Shown: positions 23,573 to 32,007, counted from the stretch's first letter. The stretch: DNA of 34,227 bases from Pseudomonadota bacterium (GCA_018242465.1 JAFEBY010000025.1:1-34227), one strand, 5' to 3'. The notes: generated by a model from the letters alone, not told the origin. Program-made: numbers and translations.

Positions 23573-25174
23573 TCACGGATCGATGGCGTGCGCGTGCTCG
23601 CGCGTCGCGAGGAAAGACACGCCGGGCGCACGTTCTTCCGCGAGTTGCAGATTGACGCGCGTCGGTGCGAGGTACACCAGCTGGCCGGCGGCATCAATCG
23701 CAAGATTGCCTGCGTGCTTTTCCCGGAATTCTTCCAGCTTCTTCGGATCGTTGCAGCGAATCCAGCGCGCGGTCGCCACCTGCACGTTCTCGAAGGAGGC
23801 ATCGACGCCGTATTCGTCCTTGAGGCGATAGGCGACGACATCGAACTGGAGCATGCCGACCGCGCCGAGGATGAGGTCATTCGACATCAGCGGTCGGAAG
23901 AACTGGGTCGCGCCTTCCTCCGACAACTGCGCCAGGCCCTTCTGCAGCTGCTTGAGCTTGAGCGGATCGCGCAGGCGCGCACGGCGGAACAGTTCCGGCG
24001 CGAAGTTGGGGATGCCGGTGAAGCTGATCGATTCGCCTTCGCTGAAGGTGTCGCCGATCGAGATGGTGCCGTGGTTGTGCAAGCCGATCACGTCGCCCGG
24101 CCACGCGTCCTCGGCGATTTCGCGGTCGCTGGCCATGAAGGTGAGTGCGTTGGCGAGTTTCTGTTCCTTGCCGGTACGGACGTGGAAGGCCTTCATTCCG
24201 GCACTGAATCGGCCGGAGCAGATGCGCATGAAGGCGACGCGGTCGCGGTGTTGCGGATCCATGTTGGCCTGGATCTTGAACACGAAGCCGGTCAGCTTGT
24301 CTTCGTCCGGCTGGATGCCGCGGCCGGTGGTGGCGCGCGGCAGTGGCGAGGGCGCGTGATCGACGAAGAAGTCGAGCAGCGGCTGCACGCCGAAGTTGTT
24401 GACGGCGGAACCGAAGAACACCGGTGCCTGTTCGCCGCGCAGGTAGGCATCGCGATCGAAGGGATGCGACGCGCCTTCGACCAGCTCCAGTTCGTCGCGC
24501 AGTGCGGAGAGCATGTCGGCGCCGATCGCGGCTTCCACGCCGGGATCATCGATCGACGGGAAGATGGTCGAATCCTGGCGGGTGAAATTCTTGCCAGCCT
24601 CGTACAGGTGTACTTCGCCGGTGATCAGATGGACCACGCCCTTGAGACGCTGGCCCATGCCGATCGGCCAGGTCACCGGCGCGCACTGGATCTTCAACAC
24701 GCTTTCGATTTCGTCGAGCAGTTCGATCGGATCCTTGCCCTCGCGGTCGAGCTTGTTGATGAAGGTCATGATCGGCGTGTCGCGCAGGCGGCACACTTCC
24801 ATCAACTTGATCGTGCGTTCTTCGACGCCCTTGGCGACGTCGATCACCATCAATGCGCTATCGACCGCGGTGAGCACGCGATAGGTGTCCTCGCCGAAGT
24901 CGGCGTGGCCGGGGGTATCGAGCAGGTTGACGATGCGGCCCTCGTAGGGGAATTGCATCACCGAGGACGTCACCGAGATGCCGCGTTCCTTTTCCAGCGC
25001 CATCCAGTCGGATGTGGCATGGCGTGCAGCCTTGCGGCCCTTGACTGAACCGGCCATCTGGATCGCGCCCCCGAACAACAGCAGCTTTTCCGTCAGCGTG
25101 GTCTTGCCGGCGTCGGGGTGGGAAATGATGGCGAAGGTGCGCCGGCGGGCGGCTTCCTGGGCAACGGTGGACAT
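23573..25174 (-). CDS. prfC: Peptide chain release factor 3
   Basis: Translational GTPase that removes RF1/RF2 from the ribosome after peptide release. At 533 residues it has the usual length. GTPase motifs: G1 SHPDAGKTT (18-26), G3 DTPGHADF (86-93), G4 NKLD (140-143), and RF3-type [20 protein letters not shown] ahead of the switch. The C-terminal domain holds the expected [19 protein letters not shown] segment. The ATG at 25174 is the only start that gives the standard N-terminus. A TATAAT hexamer on the minus strand (25223-25228) may be its promoter, just inside a long palindromic repeat that separates it from the M23 peptidase gene. Confidence 0.97.
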   Translation of the reverse strand: MSTVAQEAARRRTFAIISHPDAGKTTLTEKLLLFGGAIQMAGSVKGRKAARHATSDWMALEKERGISVTSSVMQFPYEGRIVNLLDTPGHADFGEDTYRVLTAVDSALMVIDVAKGVEERTIKLMEVCRLRDTPIMTFINKLDREGKDPIELLDEIESVLKIQCAPVTWPIGMGQRLKGVVHLITGEVHLYEAGKNFTRQDSTIFPSIDDPGVEAAIGADMLSALRDELELVEGASHPFDRDAYLRGEQAPVFFGSAVNNFGVQPLLDFFVDHAPSPLPRATTGRGIQPDEDKLTGFVFKIQANMDPQHRDRVAFMRICSGRFSAGMKAFHVRTGKEQKLANALTFMASDREIAEDAWPGDVIGLHNHGTISIGDTFSEGESISFTGIPNFAPELFRRARLRDPLKLKQLQKGLAQLSEEGATQFFRPLMSNDLILGAVGMLQFDVVAYRLKDEYGVDASFENVQVATARWIRCNDPKKLEEFREKHAGNLAIDAAGQLVYLAPTRVNLQLAEERAPGVSFLATREHAHAIDP

Positions 25175-25222
25175 ACGGAAGACGACGCGGGGCGCGCCAA
25201 CTCATTCAAATGGGAACGCGGA

Positions 25223-25228
25223 ATTATA
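25223..25228 (-). promoter_or_regulatory. -10 hexamer of prfC
   Basis: Exact TATAAT on the minus strand, about 49 bases before the prfC start. The -35 position falls in the left arm of the long palindrome (25233-25257) and shows no TTGACA-like sequence. Confidence 0.5.
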
Positions 25229-25232
25229 CCGG

Positions 25233-25355
25233 GCGCGGCAGGGGGCCATGGGTCGGGATTCCGCGACACGCCGCAAGTACGTCCATGTAGGCTCGTGCGC
25301 AGCATCCATGCTGCGCAACGGTCGCTTCACCCGATCCCATGGCCCCCTGCCGCGC
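25233..25355. repeat. Long palindromic repeat, copy 3
   Basis: Arms 25233-25257 and 25330-25355 are complementary over 25 bases with one bulged T; the outer 20 pairs are perfect. The inner part continues with GCGAC/GTCGC pairing, then the conserved core ACGCCG, TACGTCCATGTAGGCTCG and a second hairpin (25296-25305 with 25308-25317, ten base pairs around CC). GTAG is at 25287-25290. The element begins four bases after the M23 peptidase stop codon. Compared with copy 2, the inner hairpin differs in sequence but stays fully paired. Confidence 0.85.
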
Positions 25356-25358
25356 GCG

Positions 25359-26192
25359 CTAATTCGGCAACTTCAGGATGCCCTGCGGCGCCAGAATCCG
25401 TACCGGAATCGACTGCAGGCGGCGGTCGCCATTGACCTGCACCGCGAAATGGAGGTGCGGCCCGGTACTCCAACCGCTGTTGCCGACACTGCCGATGCGC
25501 TGGCCACTGGCGACGCGATCACCACGATGGACCGGGATGCTGCCGCGCTGCAGATGCGCATACAACGCCATGCTGCCGTCGGCGTGGAGGATGCGGACGA
25601 AGTTGGCGCGTGCGCGGCGATTGCCGTTGGCACCGAGGTTGTCCGGCTCGTCGTTGTCGAGATCCATCACGATGCCGTCGCGGGCGGCGCTGACCATCGT
25701 CCCCATCGGCTGTGCGAAGTCGATGGCGTGGCGATTTTCGTCGTCGTTGTGGCTGTGCACGCCGCCGTCGGCCTGGTCGATGCGCATCCCTTTCGCGGGG
25801 ACGGGGAGGATGTAGTCGAACGGTTGCGGGTGCAATGCGGGATCGCCTGGAATCGCCTGCAGCTGCACGTTGATCGCCTGGTTGATCGGCAGCTGCACCA
25901 GACGGCTGCGGCTGCCGGGCCGGATCACGGCGATGGTGTCTTCCTGGCGGCCGTTGCGATCGAGGCTGACGATGGCCTGGACCGGGCCGGCCAACGGGTT
26001 GTCGACCAGGACGTCGATGTGGTCGCCGCTCCTTTCCAGCACCAGGTCGACCTTGCGGGCGTTGCTGCGGCCTTCCATCGGCGCGATGGCGGTCGAGCCT
26101 GATCGCGGTGGCCAGTGCATCCAATCCTGGGCGGCAGCGGTCGAAGCCGCGATCAGCAGCAGGGCGATGACCGCCCGTTCAATCGACCGCAT
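25359..26192 (-). CDS. Exported M23-family (LytM-like) metallopeptidase
   Basis: A 277-residue secreted peptidase with a signal peptide (about 1-22, IALLLIAASTAAAQ). An N-terminal beta-rich domain (about 40-130) precedes the M23 domain (about 140-260). Likely zinc-ligand segments are VHSHNDDENRHAIDF (145-159), with D158 and an upstream His, and GPHLHF (244-249); the DFAQPMGT and AARDGIV strings are typical of the fold. Such enzymes cleave peptidoglycan cross-bridges or activate amidases in the periplasm. The ATG at 26192 gives the signal peptide directly. Its neighbour upstream is the divergent met operon, to which it has no clear functional link. Confidence 0.9.
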   Translation of the reverse strand: MRSIERAVIALLLIAASTAAAQDWMHWPPRSGSTAIAPMEGRSNARKVDLVLERSGDHIDVLVDNPLAGPVQAIVSLDRNGRQEDTIAVIRPGSRSRLVQLPINQAINVQLQAIPGDPALHPQPFDYILPVPAKGMRIDQADGGVHSHNDDENRHAIDFAQPMGTMVSAARDGIVMDLDNDEPDNLGANGNRRARANFVRILHADGSMALYAHLQRGSIPVHRGDRVASGQRIGSVGNSGWSTGPHLHFAVQVNGDRRLQSIPVRILAPQGILKLPN

Positions 26193-26281
26193 GCGCGCGC
26201 CCTGTCTTGTCCATTCAGCGATCTTGGCGGGAAGAGGAGGGCGCCGGCAAGCCCGGCGGGGCGATCCGTGCCATTCATCGC

Positions 26282-26295
26282 TTCATCCGAATGAA
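26282..26295. promoter_or_regulatory. Inverted repeat before the met promoter
   Basis: TTCAT (26282-26286) and ATGAA (26291-26295) are inverted around CCGA, ending five bases before the -35 hexamer of the met operon. A further TTCAT lies at 26273-26277. An activator such as a LysR-type MetR-like protein could bind here; the spacing does not match TGAA-N5-TTCA exactly, so this is weak. Confidence 0.3.
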
Positions 26296-26299
26296 AGGA

Positions 26300-26328
26300 T
26301 TGACACTTCTGCCTGAAGCGGGCACACT
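26300..26328 (+). promoter_or_regulatory. Predicted promoter of the metX-metB-hom operon
   Basis: Consensus -35 TTGACA (26300-26305), 17-base spacer and CACACT (26323-26328). The start of transcription would fall near 26335, exactly where the SAM aptamer begins. Confidence 0.65.
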
Positions 26329-26335
26329 GGCCTTT

Positions 26336-26453
26336 CCATCCAGACCGGCTGAGGGACAGGCCCTTCGACGCCGGGGCAACCGAGGGACGATCCTCATCGA
26401 GGACGATCCGGACGGTGCCAACTCCTGCGGGGGCTTTGCCCACCGGAAGATGG
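26336..26453 (+). ncRNA. SAM-I (S-box) riboswitch aptamer
   Basis: The sequence follows the S-box consensus: P1 CCATC (26336-26340) with GATGG (26449-26453); the kink-turn and P2 core GGCTGAGGGACAGGCCC; the GCCGGGGCAACC junction; a variable P3 hairpin (TCCTC-ATC-GAGGA); the highly conserved GGTGCCAACTCCTGC; a P4 hairpin; and the closing GGAAGATGG. It binds S-adenosylmethionine and lowers expression of the methionine genes behind it when SAM is plentiful. The aptamer starts at the predicted transcription start. The adjacent hairpin at 26461-26477 is the likely expression platform. Confidence 0.93.
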
Positions 26454-26460
26454 TCGCGTG

Positions 26461-26477
26461 CATCGTCAGCCACGATG
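26461..26477 (+). promoter_or_regulatory. Possible expression platform of the SAM riboswitch
   Basis: CATCGT (26461-26466) and ACGATG (26472-26477) form a perfect six-base-pair stem around CAGCC. The right arm includes the candidate metX ATG at 26475. CATC (26461-26464) can instead pair with GATG (26449-26452) of the P1 3' strand. With SAM bound P1 is closed and the start codon hairpin can form; without SAM the competing pairing would free it. This is a model from base pairing only. Confidence 0.45.
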
Positions 26478-27527
26478 ATGCCGACCTCGCCGGATCCGCA
26501 GCGCTGGAATCACCGCCTGCAGGAAGTCGAACCCTCCGTGCAATACGCCCCACACGCAGTTGCCCGAACCGATACTGCCATTGCGCCCGATGCCGAGCGC
26601 GGCGAAGTTGCGTGTCGGCTGGCGCTGCGCCACACCAGTCCGCGTGACGTCCGCATCGCCTGGGAATTGAACGGTCCCGCCGATGCGCCGTTGCTGATCG
26701 TCGCGGGTGGCATCAGCGCCAATCGCCATGTCCTTGCCAGCGCCGCCTTCCCGGAAGCGGGATGGTGGGAAGACCAGCGTGGACTCGGCATTGATCCGTC
26801 GCGCTTCCGATTGCTGTCGATCAACTGGATTGGTGCCGATGGCGACATCGACGCCCCGATCGACAGTGCCGATCAGGCCGATGCGGTTGCCGCGGTGCTC
26901 GATGCGCTGCAACTGCCGCAGGCAGTGGCATGGATCGGCTCGTCCTATGGCGCGATGAGCGGATTGCAGTTCGCGGTCCGCCACCCCGGGCGTCTGCGTG
27001 CGCTGGTGGCGATCAGTGGCGCCCATCGCGCGCATCCGTTCGCCAGTGCGTGGCGCGCATTGCAGCGGCGCATTGCCGCGCTGGGAATCGAGTCGGGTGA
27101 CGAGAGCTCCGGTCTTGCGCTGGCGCGGCAATTGGCGATCCTCAGCTATCGCACGCCGGAAGAATTCGCCACGCGTTTTGCCGAAGCGCCGACCGTGCAC
27201 GACGGCGTGGTGCGCGTCGCCGCCGAGGATTATCTCGATGCCTGCGGTGCGCGCTTCATCGGGCGGATGCCGCCGGTCGCATATCGCCGGTTGTCGGAAT
27301 CGATCGACCTCCATCGAGTCGATCCCGCGCAGGTGGAGGCGCCGACCACCGTGGTCGCGATCGCCGAAGACCGCCTGGTGCCACTCCCCGACATGCTCGA
27401 CCTGTCATCGAAACTGCCGCATTCCGAATTGCACGTGCTGCGTTCGCATTACGGACACGACGCCTTCCTGAAAGAAACCACCGCCATCGCGCGCGTCCTG
27501 CGCGCAGCCATCGAGGCCACACCATGA
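26475..27527 (+). CDS. metX: Homoserine O-acyltransferase, MetX family
   Basis: Alpha/beta-hydrolase that activates homoserine by acylation, the first committed step of methionine synthesis. Acetyl or succinyl donor cannot be told reliably by eye; MetX-fold enzymes of proteobacteria often use succinyl-CoA. The nucleophile elbow is GSSYGAM with S157 (numbered from 26475), followed by the HPGRLRALVAISGAHRAHP block; the acid is in AIAEDRLVPLPDM and the His in SHYGHDAFL. The start is uncertain: ATG 26475/26478 lie just behind the riboswitch without a Shine-Dalgarno, whereas GTG 26538 has AGGAAG 11 bases ahead and would give 329 residues. The stop overlaps the metB start as ATGA. Confidence 0.85.
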   Translation: MMPTSPDPQRWNHRLQEVEPSVQYAPHAVARTDTAIAPDAERGEVACRLALRHTSPRDVRIAWELNGPADAPLLIVAGGISANRHVLASAAFPEAGWWEDQRGLGIDPSRFRLLSINWIGADGDIDAPIDSADQADAVAAVLDALQLPQAVAWIGSSYGAMSGLQFAVRHPGRLRALVAISGAHRAHPFASAWRALQRRIAALGIESGDESSGLALARQLAILSYRTPEEFATRFAEAPTVHDGVVRVAAEDYLDACGARFIGRMPPVAYRRLSESIDLHRVDPAQVEAPTTVVAIAEDRLVPLPDMLDLSSKLPHSELHVLRSHYGHDAFLKETTAIARVLRAAIEATP

Positions 27528-28717
27528 GTTCCAAGACGATTTCCCCTGCAACCCGTGCGGTGCGCGCCGGCATCGACAGCGATACCTCCTTCGGCGCGGT
27601 GTCTCCGCCGATCGTGCTCTCCACCAATTTCTCGTTTGAAGGATTGCACGGCAAGCGCAAGTACGACTACACGCGCAGCGGCAACCCGACCCGCGACCAG
27701 TTGGGCGATGCGCTGGCGGCGCTGGAAGGCGGTGCTGGCGGCGTGATCACCGCGACCGGCATGGGCGCGATCACATTGGTGCTGCACGCGTTGTTGCAGC
27801 CGGGCGATCGCCTCGTGGTTCCGCACGATTGCTACGGCGGCAGTTGGCGCCTGTTCAATGCGTTGGCGAAGAAGGGCGCGTTCGAACTGGTGACCTGCGA
27901 CCTCACCGATCCCGCGGCGTTGGCCAGGGCACTGGATCCGGCACCGGCGCTGGTATGGATCGAAACGCCGTCGAACCCGTTGCTGCGCATCACCGATGTT
28001 CGTTTTGTCGCCGAAGCGGCAAAGCGCGCGGGCGCCCGCGTCGTCGCCGACAACACGTTCCTGTCGCCGCTGTTGCAGCGCCCGATCGAACTTGGCGCCG
28101 ACGTGGTGGTGCATTCGACCACCAAGTACATCAATGGCCACAGCGACGTGGTCGGTGGCGCAGTGATCGGCGCGACCGCGGAATTGCACGAGCAGCTGTC
28201 GTGGTGGGGCAATGCGTTGGGCATCACCGGCGCGCCGTTCGACAGCTTCCTGACGTTGCGCGGCCTGCGCACGCTCGATGCGCGCCTGCGCCTGCATCAG
28301 GAAAACACCCAGCAGCTGGTCGCGCTGCTGCAGTCGCATCCGGCGGTGGCCAAGGTCCATTACCCAGGACTGGCGACGCATCCGGGCCATGCATTGGCGG
28401 CGCGCCAGCAGCACGGCTTCGGTGCGATGCTCAGTTTCGAGCTGGTAGGGGGCGAAGCTGCAGTCGCGCAATTGGTGGATGGGTTGGAATGCTTCAGCCT
28501 GGCGGAATCGCTCGGGGGCGTGGAAAGCCTGATCGCCCATCCTGCGACGATGACGCATGCCGCGATGACGCCGGAAGCGCGTGCGCAGGCAGGCATCGAT
28601 GACGGGCTGGTGCGCGTCTCGGTCGGCATCGAAGCGCCCGAGGACTTGATCATCGATCTCAAGGCTGGACTCGATCGTGCGCTCGCCGCGTGTCCGCCGA
28701 AACGCATCGGCGCATGA
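27524..28717 (+). CDS. metB: Cystathionine gamma-synthase / O-acylhomoserine sulfhydrylase-type PLP enzyme
   Basis: Cys/Met-metabolism PLP enzyme, 397 residues, normal family length. The PLP lysine is K201 in HSTTKYINGHSDVVGG, with substrate/cofactor residues in YDYTRSGNPTRDQL (47-60), the ATGMGAITL loop and the ETPSNP motif (147-152). It joins O-acylhomoserine with cysteine to cystathionine; direct sulfhydrylation cannot be excluded. The C-terminal GGVESLIAHPATMTHAAM segment is typical of the gamma-synthase group. Start and stop overlap its neighbours by ATGA on both sides, so it is translationally coupled within the SAM-regulated operon. Confidence 0.92.
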   Translation: MSSKTISPATRAVRAGIDSDTSFGAVSPPIVLSTNFSFEGLHGKRKYDYTRSGNPTRDQLGDALAALEGGAGGVITATGMGAITLVLHALLQPGDRLVVPHDCYGGSWRLFNALAKKGAFELVTCDLTDPAALARALDPAPALVWIETPSNPLLRITDVRFVAEAAKRAGARVVADNTFLSPLLQRPIELGADVVVHSTTKYINGHSDVVGGAVIGATAELHEQLSWWGNALGITGAPFDSFLTLRGLRTLDARLRLHQENTQQLVALLQSHPAVAKVHYPGLATHPGHALAARQQHGFGAMLSFELVGGEAAVAQLVDGLECFSLAESLGGVESLIAHPATMTHAAMTPEARAQAGIDDGLVRVSVGIEAPEDLIIDLKAGLDRALAACPPKRIGA

Positions 28718-29784
28718 GTGCCGTGCGTGCGATTGCAGTGAAGCCAGCTCCCTCGCTGCGGATGACGTTGCTCGGGACCGGGACTGTCGGCAGTGCGTTC
28801 GTCGAGCGGCTCGCTGCCTTGCGCGGAAGTGCGTTGCCGCTGCCTCCACTCGCCGCGATCGCCAATTCGCGTGGCTTCATCGAGGTCGATGCAGCGTCGC
28901 AGTACGACGCGCTTGCCGGATTGCGCGATTCCACTGGTCCGCGTGATGCCGCATGGATGGCCGATGACCATTTCGGTCGTGGCGATATCGTGGTCGATGC
29001 CACTGCCAGTGCCGTCGTCGCGGAACGGCACGCCGAATGGTTGCGTCGTGGTGCGCACGTGGTGACGGCGTGCAAGATCGGGCAGGGCAGCGATCTCGCG
29101 CGCTGGTCCGTCATCCAGGACGCGCGCCGCAGTGGCGGATCGCACTACGGCGACAGTGCGACAGTCGGTGCGGGCCTGCCGTTGTTGCGTTCGATCCGCA
29201 TGCTCGCCCAAGGCGGTGATCGCATCCACGCGATCGCCGGCGTGCTGTCAGGTTCGCTGGCGTGGCTGTTCAATCACTATGACGGCATGCGCCCGTTTTC
29301 CGGATTCGTGCGCGATGCCCGCGATGCCGGTTACACCGAGCCTGACCCGCGCGACGACCTCTCGGGGGAAGACGTGCGTCGCAAGATCCTGATTCTGGCG
29401 CGTGCCGCAGGCGTCGAGCTGGAAAGCACTGACGTCGACGTGCAATCGCTGGTGCCGGATGCACTGGCTTCGCTGTCCGTCCCCGAAGTCGATGCCGCCT
29501 TGCCGGTGATGGACGAATCATTGCGCCAGCGCTTCGCCGAAGCGCATCGCAATGGCGAAGTGCTGAAGTTCATCGCCCGCCTCGAGAATGGTCGCGCGCG
29601 CGTCGGGCTGGAATCGTTGCCGTTTGATCATCCGCTTGCTGGTGGCGCCGGCACCGACAATCGCGTCGCGATCTGGAGCGATCGCTACAGCGTGCAGCCG
29701 TTGGTGATCCAGGGCCCGGGTGCGGGGGCGGAAGTGACCGCCGCGGCGTTGCTCGACGACGTGTTGCAGATCAGCACTCGATGA
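28714..29784 (+). CDS. hom: Homoserine dehydrogenase, short form without ACT domain
   Basis: Reduces aspartate semialdehyde to homoserine with NAD(P)H, supplying the substrate of the two preceding enzymes. From the ATG at 28714 it is 356 residues. GTGTVG (21-26) is the dinucleotide loop; the catalytic domain has [40 protein letters not shown] and [19 protein letters not shown]. There is no aspartokinase part and no C-terminal ACT domain, so threonine feedback through ACT is not expected; control by the SAM riboswitch may take its place. The last 14 bases overlap the convergent sdaA gene. Confidence 0.93.
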   Translation: MSAVRAIAVKPAPSLRMTLLGTGTVGSAFVERLAALRGSALPLPPLAAIANSRGFIEVDAASQYDALAGLRDSTGPRDAAWMADDHFGRGDIVVDATASAVVAERHAEWLRRGAHVVTACKIGQGSDLARWSVIQDARRSGGSHYGDSATVGAGLPLLRSIRMLAQGGDRIHAIAGVLSGSLAWLFNHYDGMRPFSGFVRDARDAGYTEPDPRDDLSGEDVRRKILILARAAGVELESTDVDVQSLVPDALASLSVPEVDAALPVMDESLRQRFAEAHRNGEVLKFIARLENGRARVGLESLPFDHPLAGGAGTDNRVAIWSDRYSVQPLVIQGPGAGAEVTAAALLDDVLQISTR

Positions 29785-31153
29785 CGTTCACCGCCAGCCC
29801 GCCGCGGCTGGTTTCCTTGTACTTGTCCTGCATGTCGCGGCCGGTGTCACGCATGGTCTTGATCACCTTGTCGAGGCTGACCTTGTGCTTGCCGTCGCCG
29901 CGCATCGCCATGCGCGAGGCGTTGATCGCCTTGACCGCGCCCATCGCGTTGCGCTCGATGCAGGGAATCTGCACCAGGCCGCCAATCGGATCGCAGGTGA
30001 GGCCGAGGTTGTGTTCCATGCCGATCTCGGCGGCGTTCTCGATCTGCGACGGTGTGCCGCCGAGTGCGGCGGTCAGGCCGGCCGCGGCCATCGAGCAGGC
30101 AACGCCGACTTCCCCTTGGCAACCGACTTCGGCCCCGGAAATGCTGGCGTTTTCCTTGTAGAGGATCCCGACCGCAGACGCGGTGAGCAGGAAGTCGAAC
30201 ACGCCCTGTTCGTTGGCACCCGGGCAGAAGCGGGTGTAGTAATGCAGCACTGCAGGGATGATGCCGGCGGCGCCATTGGTCGGCGCAGTGACGACGCGGC
30301 CGCCGGCGGCATTTTCCTCATTCACTGCCAGCGCGTACAGGTTGACCCAATCGAGCACGGTCAGCGGATCGTACATCGCTGCTTCCGGGCGCGATGACAG
30401 TTCCGCGTACAGCGCTGGTGCACGCCGAACCACGTGCAGGCCGCCGGGCAGGGTGCCCGTTTCGCGGATGCCGCGCGCCACGCACGATTGCATTGCGGCC
30501 CAGAGTTCGCGCAATCCGGCGACGATGTCCTCGTCACTGCGCCAGGCGCGCTCGTTTTCCATCATCAATCGTGCGATCGACAACCCCGTGTCCTTGCTGC
30601 GCGCCAGCAGCTGGTCGCCATTGGCGAACGGATGCGCGACCTCGGTGGTGTCGGCGACGATGCGGTCTTCCGCCGCTTCGTCCTGATTGACCACGAAGCC
30701 GCCGCCGACCGAGTAGTAATCGCGCGTCGCCAGTTCGTTGCCATCGGCATCATAGGCCGCGAAACGCATGCCGTTGGTGTGGAACGGCAGTTTCTGGCGC
30801 TTGTTCATGATGAGATCGGTCTTCTCGTTGAAGTCGATCTCATGTTCGCCATGCAGTCGGATGCGCTTGCTGGAGCGAATCCGTTCCAGTGCATCGGGAA
30901 TGATGTCGGGGTCGATCTGGTTCGGCCAGTGGCCTTCCAGGCCCATCAGCACCGCCTTGTCCGTGCCATGGCCGCGGCCGGTCAACGCAAGCGAACCGAA
31001 CACTTCGGCGCGAACGCGTGCGACCTGCTGCAATCGTCCGCTTTCGGTGAGGTGGTGTTCGATGAAGCGTGCTGCCGCGCGCATCGGCCCGACGGTGTGG
31101 GACGAGCTCGGGCCAATGCCGATCTTGTAGATATCGAAGGTGCTGACGGCCAT
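29771..31153 (-). CDS. sdaA: L-serine ammonia-lyase, iron-sulfur type
   Basis: Converts L-serine to pyruvate and ammonia using a [4Fe-4S] cluster (EC 4.3.1.17). From the ATG at 31153 the product is 460 residues, single-chain type. The N-terminus has the family pattern [17 protein letters not shown]. Likely cluster ligands are C345, C387 and C398, a spacing equal to that of the Legionella enzyme as I recall it (C343, C385, C396). The protein ends in C460, matching the C-terminal tail cysteine that occupies the active site there. A longer upstream frame without family similarity is rejected. It follows the b561 gene by 16 bases and may be cotranscribed. Its 3' end overlaps hom. Confidence 0.95.
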   Translation of the reverse strand: MAVSTFDIYKIGIGPSSSHTVGPMRAAARFIEHHLTESGRLQQVARVRAEVFGSLALTGRGHGTDKAVLMGLEGHWPNQIDPDIIPDALERIRSSKRIRLHGEHEIDFNEKTDLIMNKRQKLPFHTNGMRFAAYDADGNELATRDYYSVGGGFVVNQDEAAEDRIVADTTEVAHPFANGDQLLARSKDTGLSIARLMMENERAWRSDEDIVAGLRELWAAMQSCVARGIRETGTLPGGLHVVRRAPALYAELSSRPEAAMYDPLTVLDWVNLYALAVNEENAAGGRVVTAPTNGAAGIIPAVLHYYTRFCPGANEQGVFDFLLTASAVGILYKENASISGAEVGCQGEVGVACSMAAAGLTAALGGTPSQIENAAEIGMEHNLGLTCDPIGGLVQIPCIERNAMGAVKAINASRMAMRGDGKHKVSLDKVIKTMRDTGRDMQDKYKETSRGGLAVNVIEC

Positions 31154-31169
31154 TGCTGGATTTTTCCGG

Positions 31170-31697
31170 TCAGGAGCCGCGCCACATGCGCATGAGCGTG
31201 GCGTTGCGGCGGAATACGTGGTGGTAGATGGCGGCGAGCGCATGCAGCACGGCGACGACAACCAGCACCCAGAACAATTGCTCGTGGCGCCCTTCCATGA
31301 TTTCGTGCGCGGCATCGTCGGCTGCGACCAGGCGCGGCAACTCGAACAGGCCAAACCAGCGCACGGCGTGGTCGCCGTAGTCCGACATCAACCAACCGCT
31401 GATCGGGACTGCGAACAACAGGACATAGAGGACGAAATGGCCGGCCGCGGCAATGCGCTGTTGTGCCACGGAGACGCCCGCAACAGCTGCCGGCCGGCCG
31501 GCATACAGCCGCCAGGCAAGACGGGCGATGGCCAAGGCGAGGATGGTGATGCCCAGCGAGATATGCAGGGAGATGGTGCCGCGTGGGAGGTCATCGTGGA
31601 ACAGCCCAAGCGCGCCCTGGACGATCAGCAGCGCGACGATCAGCCAATGGAAGGACCGGCTGATGCCGCCCCAAGTCTGGGTATTCTTGAGAGTCAC
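31170..31697 (-). CDS. Cytochrome b561-family membrane protein (YceJ-like)
   Basis: A 175-residue di-haem cytochrome b561 of the bacterial type with four membrane helices. Candidate haem ligands are H17 (SRSFHWL), H45 (SLHISLG), H87 (AAGHFVLY) and H152 ([11 protein letters not shown]). It moves electrons from quinol, in some bacteria to superoxide or other acceptors. The start is a GTG at 31697; the ATG two bases upstream runs directly into TGA. No Shine-Dalgarno is visible. A TAGAAT hexamer (minus strand of 31725-31730) may be its -10. It is followed closely by sdaA and is a paralog of the gene at 32553-33131. Confidence 0.9.
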   Translation of the reverse strand: MTLKNTQTWGGISRSFHWLIVALLIVQGALGLFHDDLPRGTISLHISLGITILALAIARLAWRLYAGRPAAVAGVSVAQQRIAAAGHFVLYVLLFAVPISGWLMSDYGDHAVRWFGLFELPRLVAADDAAHEIMEGRHEQLFWVLVVVAVLHALAAIYHHVFRRNATLMRMWRGS

Positions 31698-31746
31698 ATG
31701 TGCGTCCGGCGGGGAGAAATACAGATTCTAGGCCGTGGGCGCCTGT

Positions 31747-31752
31747 TATGCT
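31747..31752 (+). promoter_or_regulatory. -10-like hexamer of the glutaredoxin-like gene
   Basis: TATGCT followed by seven bases and the ATG at 31760; TATGCTGCG is identical to the string before trhA. No -35 consensus is seen. A transcript from it would be leaderless. Confidence 0.4.
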
Positions 31753-31759
31753 GCGTCGG

Positions 31760-31999
31760 ATGCACCTCGTCCTGTTCCAGCGCGACAACTGCCATCTTTG
31801 CGATCTCGCGCTCGACGTGCTGGCCCGGGCCCATTGCCCGGAGTTCGACAGCGTGTTCATCGATGACGATGACGTCCTGGAGTCGCGTTACGGCGTGCGC
31901 GTCCCGGTGCTGCATGAGATCGGCAGTGGTCGCGAACTGGACTGGCCGTTCGATGCCGCCAGGGTGCGCGATTTCCTCGGTGCGCAGGCACCTGGCTGA
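31760..31999 (+). CDS. Small glutaredoxin-like thiol protein (DUF836 type)
   Basis: A 79-residue thioredoxin-fold protein with the redox motif C11-H-L-C14 in LFQRDNCHLCDLA and the cis-proline segment GVRVPVLHEI. The pattern matches the glutaredoxin-like DUF836/PF05768 family of short proteins. It may act as a thiol-disulfide reductase; the partner is unknown. The ATG at 31760 starts directly with the first strand. An ATG at 31700 would add a leader with no similarity. It diverges from the b561 gene and converges with the YceI gene (8-base gap), inside a cluster of envelope redox genes. Confidence 0.88.
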   Translation: MHLVLFQRDNCHLCDLALDVLARAHCPEFDSVFIDDDDVLESRYGVRVPVLHEIGSGRELDWPFDAARVRDFLGAQAPG

Positions 32000-32007
32000 C
32001 GCCAGCG

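Noticed and set aside
26273-26295. MetJ boxes before the met operon
   Set aside because: MetJ boxes are tandem AGACGTCT-like octamers; here only TTCAT/ATGAA repeats are seen, and the operon already has a SAM riboswitch.
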